This document shows positions 16,203-23,627 of a stretch of 64,000 bases of DNA, piece by piece. The number at the start of each line of letters is the position of its first letter. Positions within the stretch are counted from its first letter, which is position 1. The notes under the pieces were generated by a model. It ran no database searches. It was not told the DNA's origin and saw nothing but the letters and a program-made list of their open reading frames with translations. The translations under genes were made by a program, and so were the position numbers. This DNA comes from Leifsonia sp. TF02-11 (GTDB lineage: Bacteria > Actinomycetota > Actinomycetes > Actinomycetales > Microbacteriaceae): the NCBI RefSeq assembly GCF_017565305.1, contig NZ_JAGEKP010000001.1:186001-250000 (forward strand). The letters run 5' to 3'.

Positions 16203-17131
16203 GTCAGGCCCTCCTCGAATCCTTGTCGCCACGACGGGTACCGCAGCGTCCAGCCCAGCTCCCGCTTCGCCTTCGCGTTGGAGAAGCCGCGGCCCTCCGT
16301 CATCATCATGACGGCCTGGTCGCCCGCCGCGATACGGGCGAGCCAGACCGGGACACGCCGTGGGGGCTTGGCCCCCGCGACCTTCGCCAGGTACGGCAGC
16401 CACTCGCTGGCGGGCGCCGGCTCGTCGTCGACGATGTCGAAGACGCCGGTCGCCCCCTGCTCGAGCGCCAGGACGGTGGCCGACGCCGCATCGTCGAGGT
16501 GGATCCACGAGCTGTACCCCTGGGCGCGGCCCACGAGCGGGTACTGCCGCTTGCGGACCATCTCCACCTGGTCGTCGGTCGCGCCGGGGCCGTAGAGGGC
16601 GCCGTACCTCAGCACCGTGCCTCCGAAGGCCGTCACCGCGTCCTCCACGTGCCTCATCGCCGCCATCACGGGCGCCGTCGGGGTGCCCTCGAACGTGTCG
16701 AGCGGATCGTCCTCCGTCTTGATCCAGCCGCCCTCGCGCAGGCCGTTCCAGCTCGCATAGCCCTGCGCCAGGAAGCGCGTGACGCCCTGCGCCTGCGCGG
16801 CGGCGAGCAGATGGTCGGTGCCCTCGACGCGCAGCCGGTTGGTCCCGGCGAACCACTGGTCCGGGTGCTTGATGTCGGGCTTGCCTGCGTGCACCGGGTT
16901 GATGGCGGTCATCTGGTGGATGATCGCCTCGGGCTCGGCCGACCCCACGGCGCGACCGACGGAGGCGGCGTCGAGCCCGTCCATGACCACGGCCCGCGCG
17001 CCCATCGCCTCGATCAGCCCGACCTTGGCGGCGGACGTCGTCGACGCCGTCACCGCGTGGCCGTGCTCGACGAGCTGGGGCACCAGCCGCCTCCCGAGCA
17101 CACCGCTTCCGCCCGCTACGAACACTCGCAT
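16199..17131 (-). CDS. NAD-dependent epimerase/dehydratase family protein
   Basis: A 310-residue extended short-chain dehydrogenase. It starts with the nucleotide-binding loop MRVFVAGGSGVLGRRLV and keeps the overall NAD-epimerase order, but the usual YxxxK pair is not obvious: the region reads YASWNGLREGGWIK and AMRHVEDAV, so it may be an atypical oxidoreductase or sugar-nucleotide-like enzyme. The ATG at 17131 with GGAAGGTGG upstream begins exactly at the Rossmann strand. It is the first gene of a two-gene operon with the ECF41 sigma factor; ECF41 sigma genes typically neighbour oxidoreductases, epimerases or carboxymuconolactone-decarboxylase-like proteins, their probable targets. Confidence 0.85.
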   Translation of the reverse strand: MRVFVAGGSGVLGRRLVPQLVEHGHAVTASTTSAAKVGLIEAMGARAVVMDGLDAASVGRAVGSAEPEAIIHQMTAINPVHAGKPDIKHPDQWFAGTNRLRVEGTDHLLAAAQAQGVTRFLAQGYASWNGLREGGWIKTEDDPLDTFEGTPTAPVMAAMRHVEDAVTAFGGTVLRYGALYGPGATDDQVEMVRKRQYPLVGRAQGYSSWIHLDDAASATVLALEQGATGVFDIVDDEPAPASEWLPYLAKVAGAKPPRRVPVWLARIAAGDQAVMMMTEGRGFSNAKAKRELGWTLRYPSWRQGFEEGLT

Positions 17132-17166
17132 CCCGTCCACCTTCCGCTCACTGCGTACACCCCTCA

Positions 17167-17193
17167 GACGACGCAGCTCACGCCCGTGTGACA
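17167..17193 (-). promoter_or_regulatory. ECF41-type promoter of the epimerase/sigma operon
   Basis: On the minus strand TGTCACA (17193-17187) is followed after exactly 16 bp by CGTC (17170-17167). This is the motif reported for ECF41 sigma factors (TGTCACA-N16-CGTC). It lies 36 bp before the ATG at 17131, a normal leader length, and the operon encodes an ECF41 factor. Direct autoregulation is therefore likely. Confidence 0.75.
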
Positions 17194-17260
17194 CCGCGCC
17201 CTGCGCTATCGCCCCGCTGCGTCGGCATCGTTAGGCTGGTTTGCGAGGAACGGAGGTGTC

Positions 17261-17461
17261 ATGGGCGACAACGGTCGGGGCAGGGTGTACGTGCAGTCGG
17301 CCCAGTGGGGGTTCTTCTTCTTCATCGCGTACATCGGGGCGGCGGTGTACTTCGTGTCGATCTCCGACGGCTCGTTCTGGGGTGTCGTGTGGGGGTTGCT
17401 GCAGGCGATCGTCTGGCCGGCGTTCGTCGTGTACCACGTGCTGGTGCTGCTGCACGTGTGA
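17261..17461 (+). CDS. Small two-pass membrane protein
   Basis: A 66-residue protein with two hydrophobic segments (FFFFIAYIGAAVYFV and FWGVVWGLLQAIVWPAFVVYHVLVLL) and a short polar N terminus. A clear CGGAGGT Shine-Dalgarno sequence lies 5 nt before the ATG and TAGGCT at 17232-17237 is a plausible -10 box, so it is very probably expressed. It is divergent from the ECF41 operon, about 70 bp from its promoter. I do not recognise a named family; the job is unknown. Confidence 0.75.
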   Translation: MGDNGRGRVYVQSAQWGFFFFIAYIGAAVYFVSISDGSFWGVVWGLLQAIVWPAFVVYHVLVLLHV

Positions 17462-17492
17462 GGAGGCGGCTCGGGTTGTCGGTGCCCGCCGC

Positions 17493-17498
17493 TAGGGT
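17493..17498 (+). promoter_or_regulatory. Candidate -10 box for leaderless YdeI-like gene
   Basis: TAGGGT ends 6 nt before the ATG at 17505 and no Shine-Dalgarno sequence is present, so the mRNA probably begins at the start codon. No convincing -35 is seen. Confidence 0.4.
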
Positions 17499-17504
17499 TT
17501 CGGC

Positions 17505-18086
17505 ATGGGGATGGACGCGGACGAGCTGATCGTGCCCGACGCCGCCGGCTGGCGCGCGTGGCTGGACGTGAACGAGGGCGTCTCCGACGGGGTCTGGCTG
17601 GTGCTCGCCAAGAAGGGCACGACCGATCCGACCTCCCTGACCTACGCGCAGGCGGTCGACGAGTCGCTGTGCAGCGGGTGGATCGATGGGCAGAAGCGCA
17701 GCCGCGACGCGACCACGTTCGTCGAGAGGTTCACGCCGAGGCGGGCGGCCTCGCTGTGGTCGCAGCGCAACATCGGCCTCGTGGAGGGGCTGATCGCCGA
17801 GGGCAGGATGCGCGAGCGCGGACAGGCCGAGATCGAGCGGGCCAAAGCCGACGGACGGTGGGAGCGCGCCTACGCCAGTTCGCGCAACGCGGAGATGCCG
17901 GAGGACCTCCTCGCCGCCTTCGAGGTGTCGGAGGCCGCAGCGGCCACCTTCGCGACGCTGAACGCGGCCAATCGCTACTCCGTGCTGCACCGCCTCATGA
18001 CGGCACCGAGCGCGACGAGCCGCGGCAACCGCCTCGCGAAGCTCGTCGCCATGCTCGAGCGCGGCGAGACCCCGCACCCGCAGTAG
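17505..18086 (+). CDS. YdeI/OmpD-associated family protein
   Basis: A 193-residue cytoplasmic protein matching the YdeI family: W.AWLDVNEGVSDGVWLVLAKKG near the start, YAQAVDESLCSGWIDGQKR in the middle and F.PRR..SLWSQRNI.. followed by the helical YdeI C-terminal part. Members are widespread and poorly understood; E. coli YdeI has been tied to resistance to antimicrobial peptides. Nothing in the context sharpens this. It runs convergently into the TetR gene at 18201 with palindrome copy B between. Confidence 0.85.
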   Translation: MGMDADELIVPDAAGWRAWLDVNEGVSDGVWLVLAKKGTTDPTSLTYAQAVDESLCSGWIDGQKRSRDATTFVERFTPRRAASLWSQRNIGLVEGLIAEGRMRERGQAEIERAKADGRWERAYASSRNAEMPEDLLAAFEVSEAAAATFATLNAANRYSVLHRLMTAPSATSRGNRLAKLVAMLERGETPHPQ

Positions 18087-18134
18087 CGGGCAGCTGCCCC
18101 GCTCCCGCGTTCCCGCACCTCCCGCAGTCCGAAC

Positions 18135-18195
18135 GCCGAGGGGCACGTTGTTGTCCCTTTGGGTGCACGAAAGGGACAACAACGTGCCCCTCGGC
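18135..18195. repeat. Interspersed intergenic palindrome, copy B
   Basis: A 61-bp inverted repeat running from GCCGAGGGGCACG to CGTGCCCCTCGGC. The outer 24 or so base pairs match perfectly, with a looser loop region TTGGGTGCACGAA. The position where copy A has a T-G pair is T-A here. It lies 48 bp after the YdeI-like stop and 5 bp before the stop of the convergent TetR gene. Confidence 0.9.
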
Positions 18196-18200
18196 AGTGG

Positions 18201-18899
18201 TCAGGGGGTGGGGGAGGCGGCGAGCCGGCCCTGCAGGAGCTGCCCCTGCAGGAGGGCCGTGAGGATGCGCGCGAGGCGCGGCTCTATGTCGATCAGCGCG
18301 TGCGACATCCGCGGGTCGGACGCGTAGAGGGCCGCGACCTCCGGCGAGGGGGTCGCGATCTGCCAGAACGTCCCGGCGAGGGAGGTCGCGGTGGCGACGA
18401 CGTCGACACCGTCCTGCTCGCTCAGCCTCGGCAGGGCGGACCGCATCGCGTCGACGATGCGGTCGAGGCAGTCGCGGGTGGTGAGCTTGAAGGTCCGCAC
18501 GGCGTCCAGCGAGACGTTGCGCTCGAGGTTGAGCGGCGCCTGCGCGAGAAGGTCGCAGAACGCGCCCCGCGCAGCGAGCGTGCTCGCGAACGCGGCGGCG
18601 ACCGTGGAGGCCGTCGCCGGTTCCTCGGCGGCGATCCGGTCGCAGACGGCCGGCGTCCACTCGCGCCAGCCGTCGGCGGTGAGCCGCAGGAAGATCTCCT
18701 CCCGCGTCTCGAAGTAGCGGAGCATCGCCGACTTGTGCATCCCGGTCTCGACGGCGATGTCGGTGAGCGTCACCTGGCGGATGCCGTCGCGCGCGCCGAG
18801 CGTGCGCGCCGCCTGCAGGATCGCGGTCTCGCGGGCGTGCTTGGCCTCGGGGGACCGCGCGCGCTGGAAGTCGGCACGCTGCGGGTCGCTCGTCGTCAT
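18201..18899 (-). CDS. TetR family transcriptional regulator
   Basis: A 232-residue regulator with the TetR HTH at about residues 20-66 (RETAILQAARTLGARDGIRQ..TLTDIAVETGMHKSAMLRYF) and a helical C-terminal domain. It is divergent from the SDR gene at 18960 with only 60 bp between the start codons. That gap is AT-rich against the GC-rich background and must hold both promoters, so the protein very likely represses the SDR gene and itself. The ATG at 18899 was taken because the frame upstream is Ser/Arg-rich readthrough without a credible start. Confidence 0.87.
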   Translation of the reverse strand: MTTSDPQRADFQRARSPEAKHARETAILQAARTLGARDGIRQVTLTDIAVETGMHKSAMLRYFETREEIFLRLTADGWREWTPAVCDRIAAEEPATASTVAAAFASTLAARGAFCDLLAQAPLNLERNVSLDAVRTFKLTTRDCLDRIVDAMRSALPRLSEQDGVDVVATATSLAGTFWQIATPSPEVAALYASDPRMSHALIDIEPRLARILTALLQGQLLQGRLAASPTP

Positions 18900-18923
18900 G
18901 GCTGAGAGTTTACCGCAACAGGG

Positions 18924-18952
18924 TTGCACAAAATAATGAAACGGTGTTTTAT
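18924..18952 (+). promoter_or_regulatory. Promoter of the SDR gene, probably leaderless
   Basis: TTGCAC (18924-18929), 17 bp, TTTTAT (18947-18952). The predicted start of transcription is at or next to the ATG at 18960 and no Shine-Dalgarno sequence is present. The segment contains AATAA..TTATT half-symmetry (18932-18953) that could be part of the TetR operator; the symmetry is weak. Confidence 0.45.
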
Positions 18953-18959
18953 TAACGAC

Positions 18960-19817
18960 ATGCAGAAGACATGGTTCATCACCGGTTCCTCCCGCGGCTT
19001 CGGCCGCGAACTCGTCGTCGCCGCGCTGGAGGCCGGCGACCGCGTCGCCGCCACGGCCCGCCGCCCCGAGCAGCTCGACGACCTGGCCGCGCAGTACGGC
19101 GACCGCATCCTCCCGCTCGCCCTCGACGTCACTGATCCCGAGCGGGTGCGCGCGACCCTCGATGAGGCGCACGCCACGTTCGGGCGGCTCGACGTGATCG
19201 TGAACAACGCCGGCTACGCCAACGTTGCGCCGATCGAGACCGCCGACGATGCCGATGTCCGCGCCCAGTTCGAGACCAACTTCTGGGGCGTCTACACGGT
19301 GTCCAAGGCGGCCATCCCGCTGCTGCGCGCCCAGGGCGGGGGCCTCATCGTGCAGTTCTCATCGGTGGGCGGACGCGTCGGCGGCTCGCCGGGGATCGCG
19401 TCGTATCAGGCTGCCAAGTTCGCGATCGACGGGTTCAGCCGGGTGCTGCGCGCCGAGACGGCGCCGTTCGGCATCCGGGTCCTCGTGGTGGAGCCGAGCG
19501 GGTTCCGCACCGACTGGGCCGGCTCCTCGATGACGGTGCACGACATCCCCGAGGGGTACGAGCAGACCATCGGCGCCGTGAACACGCGCCTCCGGCAGAA
19601 CCCGGAGGGTCCGGCGGGTGACCCGCGTCGGGCGGCGGAGATCCTCGTGGGGCTGGCCGGCCGCGACGACCTGCCGGAGCACCTGCCGCTCGGAGTGAAC
19701 GCCGTGGAGATGTCGCTCGCGCAGGACCGCCGCTTGCTCGCCGACGACGAGCGCTGGGCCGCTGTCGGCCGCTCGGCCGACTTCGCCGAGGCCTACCCGG
19801 TGGCCTTCCCCGCCTGA
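18960..19817 (+). CDS. SDR family oxidoreductase
   Basis: A 285-residue classical short-chain dehydrogenase/reductase. It has the cofactor loop TGSSRGFGREL, the NNAGYA motif, an active-site Ser in FSSVGGRVG and the catalytic YQAAK (Y..K). The C-terminal substrate part (VEPSGFRTDWAGSSM) is typical of the 17beta-HSD-like group often annotated as oxidoreductases acting on unknown alcohols or ketones. ATG at 18960 gives MQKTWFITGSSRG. It is divergent from a TetR regulator that probably controls it. Its last 25 bp overlap the 3' end of the convergent MarR gene. Confidence 0.9.
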   Translation: MQKTWFITGSSRGFGRELVVAALEAGDRVAATARRPEQLDDLAAQYGDRILPLALDVTDPERVRATLDEAHATFGRLDVIVNNAGYANVAPIETADDADVRAQFETNFWGVYTVSKAAIPLLRAQGGGLIVQFSSVGGRVGGSPGIASYQAAKFAIDGFSRVLRAETAPFGIRVLVVEPSGFRTDWAGSSMTVHDIPEGYEQTIGAVNTRLRQNPEGPAGDPRRAAEILVGLAGRDDLPEHLPLGVNAVEMSLAQDRRLLADDERWAAVGRSADFAEAYPVAFPA

Positions 19818-20257
19818 TCCTTAGGGCCTGCCGCGTCGAGCAGGAGGTGGAGGGCCGCGCGGAAGCGCTCGGCGTCGGCGGCGCCCAAGGGCGCGAGGAA
19901 GTCGGCCTCGGCGGCCGTGTAGGCGGCCAGTGCCCGGCGGAAGGCTGCGTGCCCCTCCGGGGTGACCTGGACGGCGTTGCGCCGCCGGTCCGCGGGGTCG
20001 GGCCGGCGGGTGACGGCCGCCTTGGCCTCGAGGGAATCGATGACGGCCACCATCGTGGTCTGGTCGACGCCGAGCAGGGCGGCCAGCGCCTGCTGCGACA
20101 GCGGCTCGTTCGCGATGAGCACGCGCAGTACCGCGTATTCGCGGCGATCCAGCCCGGTCGGGGCGAGGGCGTCGTCGGCCAACCGCTGCAATCGCAGGTG
20201 CACCTTCTTGACGAGGGGCCCGAGCGGCGCGTCGGTCGGAGGCGCGGAGCGGGTCAT
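19793..20257 (-). CDS. MarR family transcriptional regulator
   Basis: A 154-residue winged-helix regulator: LDRREYAVLRVL, LSQQALAALLGVDQTTMVAVIDSLEAKAAVTRRPDPADRRRNAVQVTPEG, then the C-terminal dimerisation helix. The start at 20257 (MTRSAPP) fits the family length. It is divergent from the isochorismatase-like gene at 20351, and a 23-bp palindrome lies between them, the natural operator. The stop codon (TAG at 19795-19793) lies inside the end of the convergent SDR gene, a 25-bp tail-to-tail overlap. Confidence 0.88.
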   Translation of the reverse strand: MTRSAPPTDAPLGPLVKKVHLRLQRLADDALAPTGLDRREYAVLRVLIANEPLSQQALAALLGVDQTTMVAVIDSLEAKAAVTRRPDPADRRRNAVQVTPEGHAAFRRALAAYTAAEADFLAPLGAADAERFRAALHLLLDAAGPKDQAGKATG

Positions 20258-20278
20258 GGCCCGATCATAGCGTGTGCA

Positions 20279-20301
20279 AATCATCAGCTGGGCTGATTAT
20301 T
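20279..20301. promoter_or_regulatory. Palindromic operator between MarR and isochorismatase-like genes
   Basis: AATCATCAGC (20279-20288) and GCTGATTATT (20292-20301) pair at 9 of 10 positions around a TGG centre. Size and symmetry fit a MarR dimer site. It lies in the only intergenic space of a divergent MarR/enzyme pair, so autoregulation and repression of the enzyme gene are expected. Confidence 0.65.
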
Positions 20302-20350
20302 ATGGCTACGAACGTTCGCATCGGACGCATTCCCACCCGAAGGAGCACGC

Positions 20351-20917
20351 ATGAGCATCGAGCTCGAAGAGACCCCCGCCCTCGTCGTCATCGACCTCCA
20401 GACCGGCATCCTGGGTCACTCCACCGCGCACCCGATCGAGCAGATCGTCGCGAACTCGGCGCAGCTCGCCGCTGCGTTCCGCGCTGCCGGCCTCCCCGTC
20501 GTGCTGGTGAACGTCGAGGGCACGGCGCCCGGCCGCACCGAGCGCGGCAAGGCGTCGGGGCACGTGGGAGCGCGGAGCCTGCCGCCGCAGGCGACCGAGC
20601 TGCTGCCTGAGCTCGACCGGCAGCCGAGCGACATCCTCGTCACCAAGCGCACGCTCGGCGCGTTCGGGTCGACCGACCTGGACGCGAAGCTGAGGGAGGT
20701 CGGTGCCACGCAGATCGTGCTGACCGGCGTCTCCACGACCTCCGGAGTCGAATCGACGGCGCGCGCGGCCTTCGAGCTCGGGTATCACGTGGCCTTCGTC
20801 GTGGACGCGATGAGCGACGTCGCGGAGGCGCACGAGGCGTCGATCGCCTACCAGTTCCCCAAGCTGGGCGAGCTCGGCACCACGGCCGAGGTGCTGGAGC
20901 TGCTCTCCGCTCGCTGA
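20351..20917 (+). CDS. Isochorismatase-like (cysteine hydrolase fold) protein lacking the nucleophilic Cys
   Basis: A 188-residue protein with the isochorismatase fold: catalytic-type Asp in LVVIDLQTG (about residue 14), Lys in VTKRTLGAF (about 99) and the segment TGVSTTSGVESTARAAFELGY. In nicotinamidases and other cysteine hydrolases that segment carries a Cys nucleophile; here the aligned position is Ser or Gly. True isochorismatases such as PhzD and EntB also lack the Cys, so activity on an isochorismate-like ether remains possible. The gene is divergent from a MarR regulator with a palindromic operator, so it may be induced by an aromatic compound. AAGGAG lies before the ATG. Confidence 0.82.
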   Translation: MSIELEETPALVVIDLQTGILGHSTAHPIEQIVANSAQLAAAFRAAGLPVVLVNVEGTAPGRTERGKASGHVGARSLPPQATELLPELDRQPSDILVTKRTLGAFGSTDLDAKLREVGATQIVLTGVSTTSGVESTARAAFELGYHVAFVVDAMSDVAEAHEASIAYQFPKLGELGTTAEVLELLSAR

Positions 20918-20939
20918 ACGGGGTGCCGTCGCGGCGCGC

Positions 20940-20945
20940 TACAGT
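20940..20945 (+). promoter_or_regulatory. Candidate -10 box for leaderless GNAT gene
   Basis: TACAGT ends 6 nt before the ATG at 20952 and no Shine-Dalgarno sequence is visible. Leaderless transcription is inferred from this spacing. Confidence 0.4.
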
Positions 20946-20951
20946 TCCGAT

Positions 20952-21572
20952 ATGGATGTGCGCACGGCGACGACGGCCGACGTGGAGGCCGTCACCGCGA
21001 CGCTGGCCCTGGCGTTCCGCGATGACCCCGTATGGGGCCCCGCCCTGATCGCAGCCGACGGCGGCACCGAGCATCTGCTGCCGTTCTGGCGACCCTATGT
21101 GGAGGGTGCCGTCGCCCACGGCACCCTGTTCCTGAGCGACGGTCCGGCGGGGGAGGCCGCGACGGTCGCGGTCTGGGTCCCGCCCGGGACCGACGAGTTG
21201 ACGCCCGAGCAGGAACACCAGCTCGACGTGCTGATGGCGGACGTGCTGTCCCCCGAACGGTTCGCCGCCTACGAGCGGCTGCTGACCCTGTTCGAGGGGG
21301 CACGCCCGCGCGAACGGCCCCACATGTACCTGAGCCTGCTCGCCACCCACCCCGACCACCGCGGCCGCGGCATCGGACAGCAGCTGCTCGCCCAGAACCT
21401 CGCGCGCTTCGACGCCGCCGGCGTTCCCGCGTATCTGGAGTCGACCAACCCGGCCAACGACCACCGCTACGAGCGCGCGGGCTTCCGGCCGATCGGTGCC
21501 TTCCGCGCGGTGCTCGACGATGCTCAGGTGACGACGATGTGGCGGGAACCGGCGGTGCAGAAGGGGTCTTGA
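20952..21572 (+). CDS. GNAT family N-acetyltransferase
   Basis: A 206-residue acetyltransferase. The acyl-CoA binding region is clear: YLSLLATHPDHRGRGIGQQLLAQNLARFDAAGVPAYLE, followed by NDHRYERAGFRPIG. The N-terminal part (ATTADVEAVTATLALAFRDDPVWG) matches the subgroup with AF.DDP.W seen in actinobacterial acetyltransferases of unknown acceptor. It follows the isochorismatase-like gene by 34 bp but appears to have its own leaderless promoter. Confidence 0.87.
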   Translation: MDVRTATTADVEAVTATLALAFRDDPVWGPALIAADGGTEHLLPFWRPYVEGAVAHGTLFLSDGPAGEAATVAVWVPPGTDELTPEQEHQLDVLMADVLSPERFAAYERLLTLFEGARPRERPHMYLSLLATHPDHRGRGIGQQLLAQNLARFDAAGVPAYLESTNPANDHRYERAGFRPIGAFRAVLDDAQVTTMWREPAVQKGS

Positions 21573-21649
21573 CGGCGACCTCCCCGCTGCGGGACTCTCT
21601 GCGGTAGCGGCGCGGCCACCGGCCGTGCGGGACCGGAGGAGAGCACGTC

Positions 21650-23521
21650 ATGAAGCAGAACGACCCGACTGCGCCCGTCGCCGACGCCAACGCCGCCCTC
21701 GTGGGGACGTTGCCGTTCGGTGACACCTCGGATTTCGACGACGCGGATCGAGGGTTCCTCGGCACCCTCGCCGACCCGGTGATCCGCGACGGCGACGGCA
21801 ACGCGGTCTGGGACGCGTCGGCGTACGACTTCGTCGACGGCGATGCACCGGCGTCCGTCAACCCGAGTCTGTGGCGGCAGTCGAGGCTGGTCGCCAAGCA
21901 CGGGCTCTTCGAGGTCGTGGAGGGCATCTACCAGGTGCGCGGGCTCGACCTGTCGGTCATGTCCTTCATCGAGACCGACAACGGCGTCATCGTCGTCGAC
22001 CCGCTCATCTCGCGGGAGACGGCGGCGGCGGGGCTCGCGCTGTACCGCGAGCACCGCGGCGACCGTCCGGTGGTCGCCGTCATCTTCAGCCACAGCCACA
22101 TCGATCACTTCGGCGGCGTCCTCGGCGTGGTGGAGAGCGCCGACCTGGAGGCCAGGCGGGTGCAGATCGTCGCACCGCACGGCTTCCTGGAGCACGCGAT
22201 CGCCGAGAACGTCTACGCGGGAACGGCGATGGCCCGCCGCGCCGGGTACATGTACGGCGCGGCACTCACGCGCGGCCCCCAGGGCCAGGTCGGCGCGGGC
22301 CTCGGCCAGACCACCTCCACCGGGGAGGCGGGCATCCTGGTGCCGACGATCGACGTCAAGGAGACCGGGGAGCGGCACACGTTCGACGGGGTCGAGATCG
22401 AGTTCCAGCTCGCGCCGGGCACGGAGGCGCCGTCGGAGATGCACTTCCACATCCCGCGATATCGCGCGCTGTGCATGGCCGAGAACGCCACCCACAACCT
22501 CCACAACCTGCTGACGCTGCGCGGAGCGCTGGTGCGCGACCCGCACGTCTGGTCGCAGTACCTCACCGAGGCGATCGAGCGCTACGGCGACTCGTCCGAC
22601 GTGCTATTCGCCTCACACCACTGGCCCACCTGGGGCGCCGAGCGCATCCGGCACTTCCTCAGCGTGCAGCGCGACCTCTACGGCTACCTGCACGACCAGA
22701 CCCTGCGGTACATCAATCAGGGCTACACCGGCGCGGAGATCGCGGAGATCTTCGAACTGCCTCCCGCGCTCGTCGCCGAGTGGAGCACGCACGGCTACTA
22801 CGGCTCGGTCTCCCACAACGTCAAGGCGATCTACCAGCGCTACATGGGCTGGTTCGACGGCAATCCCGCGCGGCTGTGGCCGCACCCGCCGCAGGCGCAG
22901 GCGGAGCGGTACGTCGCCGCGATCGGCGGCGTGGAGCGCGTGGTCGAGCTCGCCCGGCAGGCCTACGACGACGGCGACTTCCGCTGGGCCGCGACGCTGC
23001 TGGACCACGCGGTGTTCACCGATCCCGAGCACGCGGCGGCGAAGGCGCTCTACGCCGACACGCTGGAGCAGCTCGCGTACGGGTCGGAGAACGGCACCTG
23101 GCGCAACTTCTTCCTGTCGGGGGCCACCGAGCTGCGGGAGGGGAACTTCGGGACGCCGACGACCGCGAACGCGCCGGCCATCCTCATCCAGCTCTCGCCG
23201 GAGCAGCTGTTCGACGCGGTCGCGATCACCGTGGACGGGCCGAAGGCGTGGGACCTGGACCTCGCCCTCGACATCACGCTGACGGACCTCGGCCGCAGTT
23301 TCCACCTGACACTGCGCAACGGCGTGCTGATCTACGTCGAGCGCGAACCGTCCGGCGACGCGCCCCTGCACATCACGCTCAGCAAGCCGCGGCTGCTGAC
23401 ACTCGTCGGCGGCGACACGAGCTCCGACGGCCTACAGGTCGAGGGCGACCTCGGCGTGCTCACGAAGCTGACCGACGTGCTCGACGGAGGCGACCCGGAC
23501 TTCGACATCGTGACGCCGTGA
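21650..23521 (+). CDS. Alkyl sulfatase, metallo-beta-lactamase fold (SdsA1-like)
   Basis: A 623-residue alkyl(aryl)sulfatase. The metallo-beta-lactamase motif HSHIDHFGG gives metal ligands at about 148, 150, 152 and 153; further ligands are expected from MAENATHNLHN and FASHHWP. A helical dimerisation domain (AERYVAAIGGVERVVELARQAYDDGDFRWAATLLDHAVFTDP) and an SCP2-like C-terminal domain (ITLSKPRLLTLVGGD) complete the family order. In Pseudomonas SdsA1 removes sulfate from dodecyl sulfate. No signal peptide is visible, so the enzyme is probably cytoplasmic. GGAGG occurs 10 nt before the ATG. Together with the arylsulfatase island at 40-50 kb it indicates use of sulfate esters as a sulfur or carbon source. 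Confidence 0.92.
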   Translation: MKQNDPTAPVADANAALVGTLPFGDTSDFDDADRGFLGTLADPVIRDGDGNAVWDASAYDFVDGDAPASVNPSLWRQSRLVAKHGLFEVVEGIYQVRGLDLSVMSFIETDNGVIVVDPLISRETAAAGLALYREHRGDRPVVAVIFSHSHIDHFGGVLGVVESADLEARRVQIVAPHGFLEHAIAENVYAGTAMARRAGYMYGAALTRGPQGQVGAGLGQTTSTGEAGILVPTIDVKETGERHTFDGVEIEFQLAPGTEAPSEMHFHIPRYRALCMAENATHNLHNLLTLRGALVRDPHVWSQYLTEAIERYGDSSDVLFASHHWPTWGAERIRHFLSVQRDLYGYLHDQTLRYINQGYTGAEIAEIFELPPALVAEWSTHGYYGSVSHNVKAIYQRYMGWFDGNPARLWPHPPQAQAERYVAAIGGVERVVELARQAYDDGDFRWAATLLDHAVFTDPEHAAAKALYADTLEQLAYGSENGTWRNFFLSGATELREGNFGTPTTANAPAILIQLSPEQLFDAVAITVDGPKAWDLDLALDITLTDLGRSFHLTLRNGVLIYVEREPSGDAPLHITLSKPRLLTLVGGDTSSDGLQVEGDLGVLTKLTDVLDGGDPDFDIVTP

Positions 23522-23561
23522 GGGCGGCGGCCGGGCGAGGGCGAGCGGCCGAACGCCGAAT

Positions 23562-23578
23562 GTAAGGAAACGGTAAGG
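23562..23578 (+). promoter_or_regulatory. 11-bp spaced direct repeats before response regulator gene
   Basis: GTAAGG occurs at 23562-23567 and 23573-23578, 11 bp apart, about 50-66 bp upstream of the GTG start. Head-to-tail half-sites with 11-bp spacing are typical of OmpR/PhoB-family binding. Autoregulation by the downstream regulator is a reasonable inference. Confidence 0.45.
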
Positions 23579-23627
23579 CCGCAGCGAAACGGTGCGGCGG
23601 GCGGCGTCGAGCCGTCAAGATGGACGG

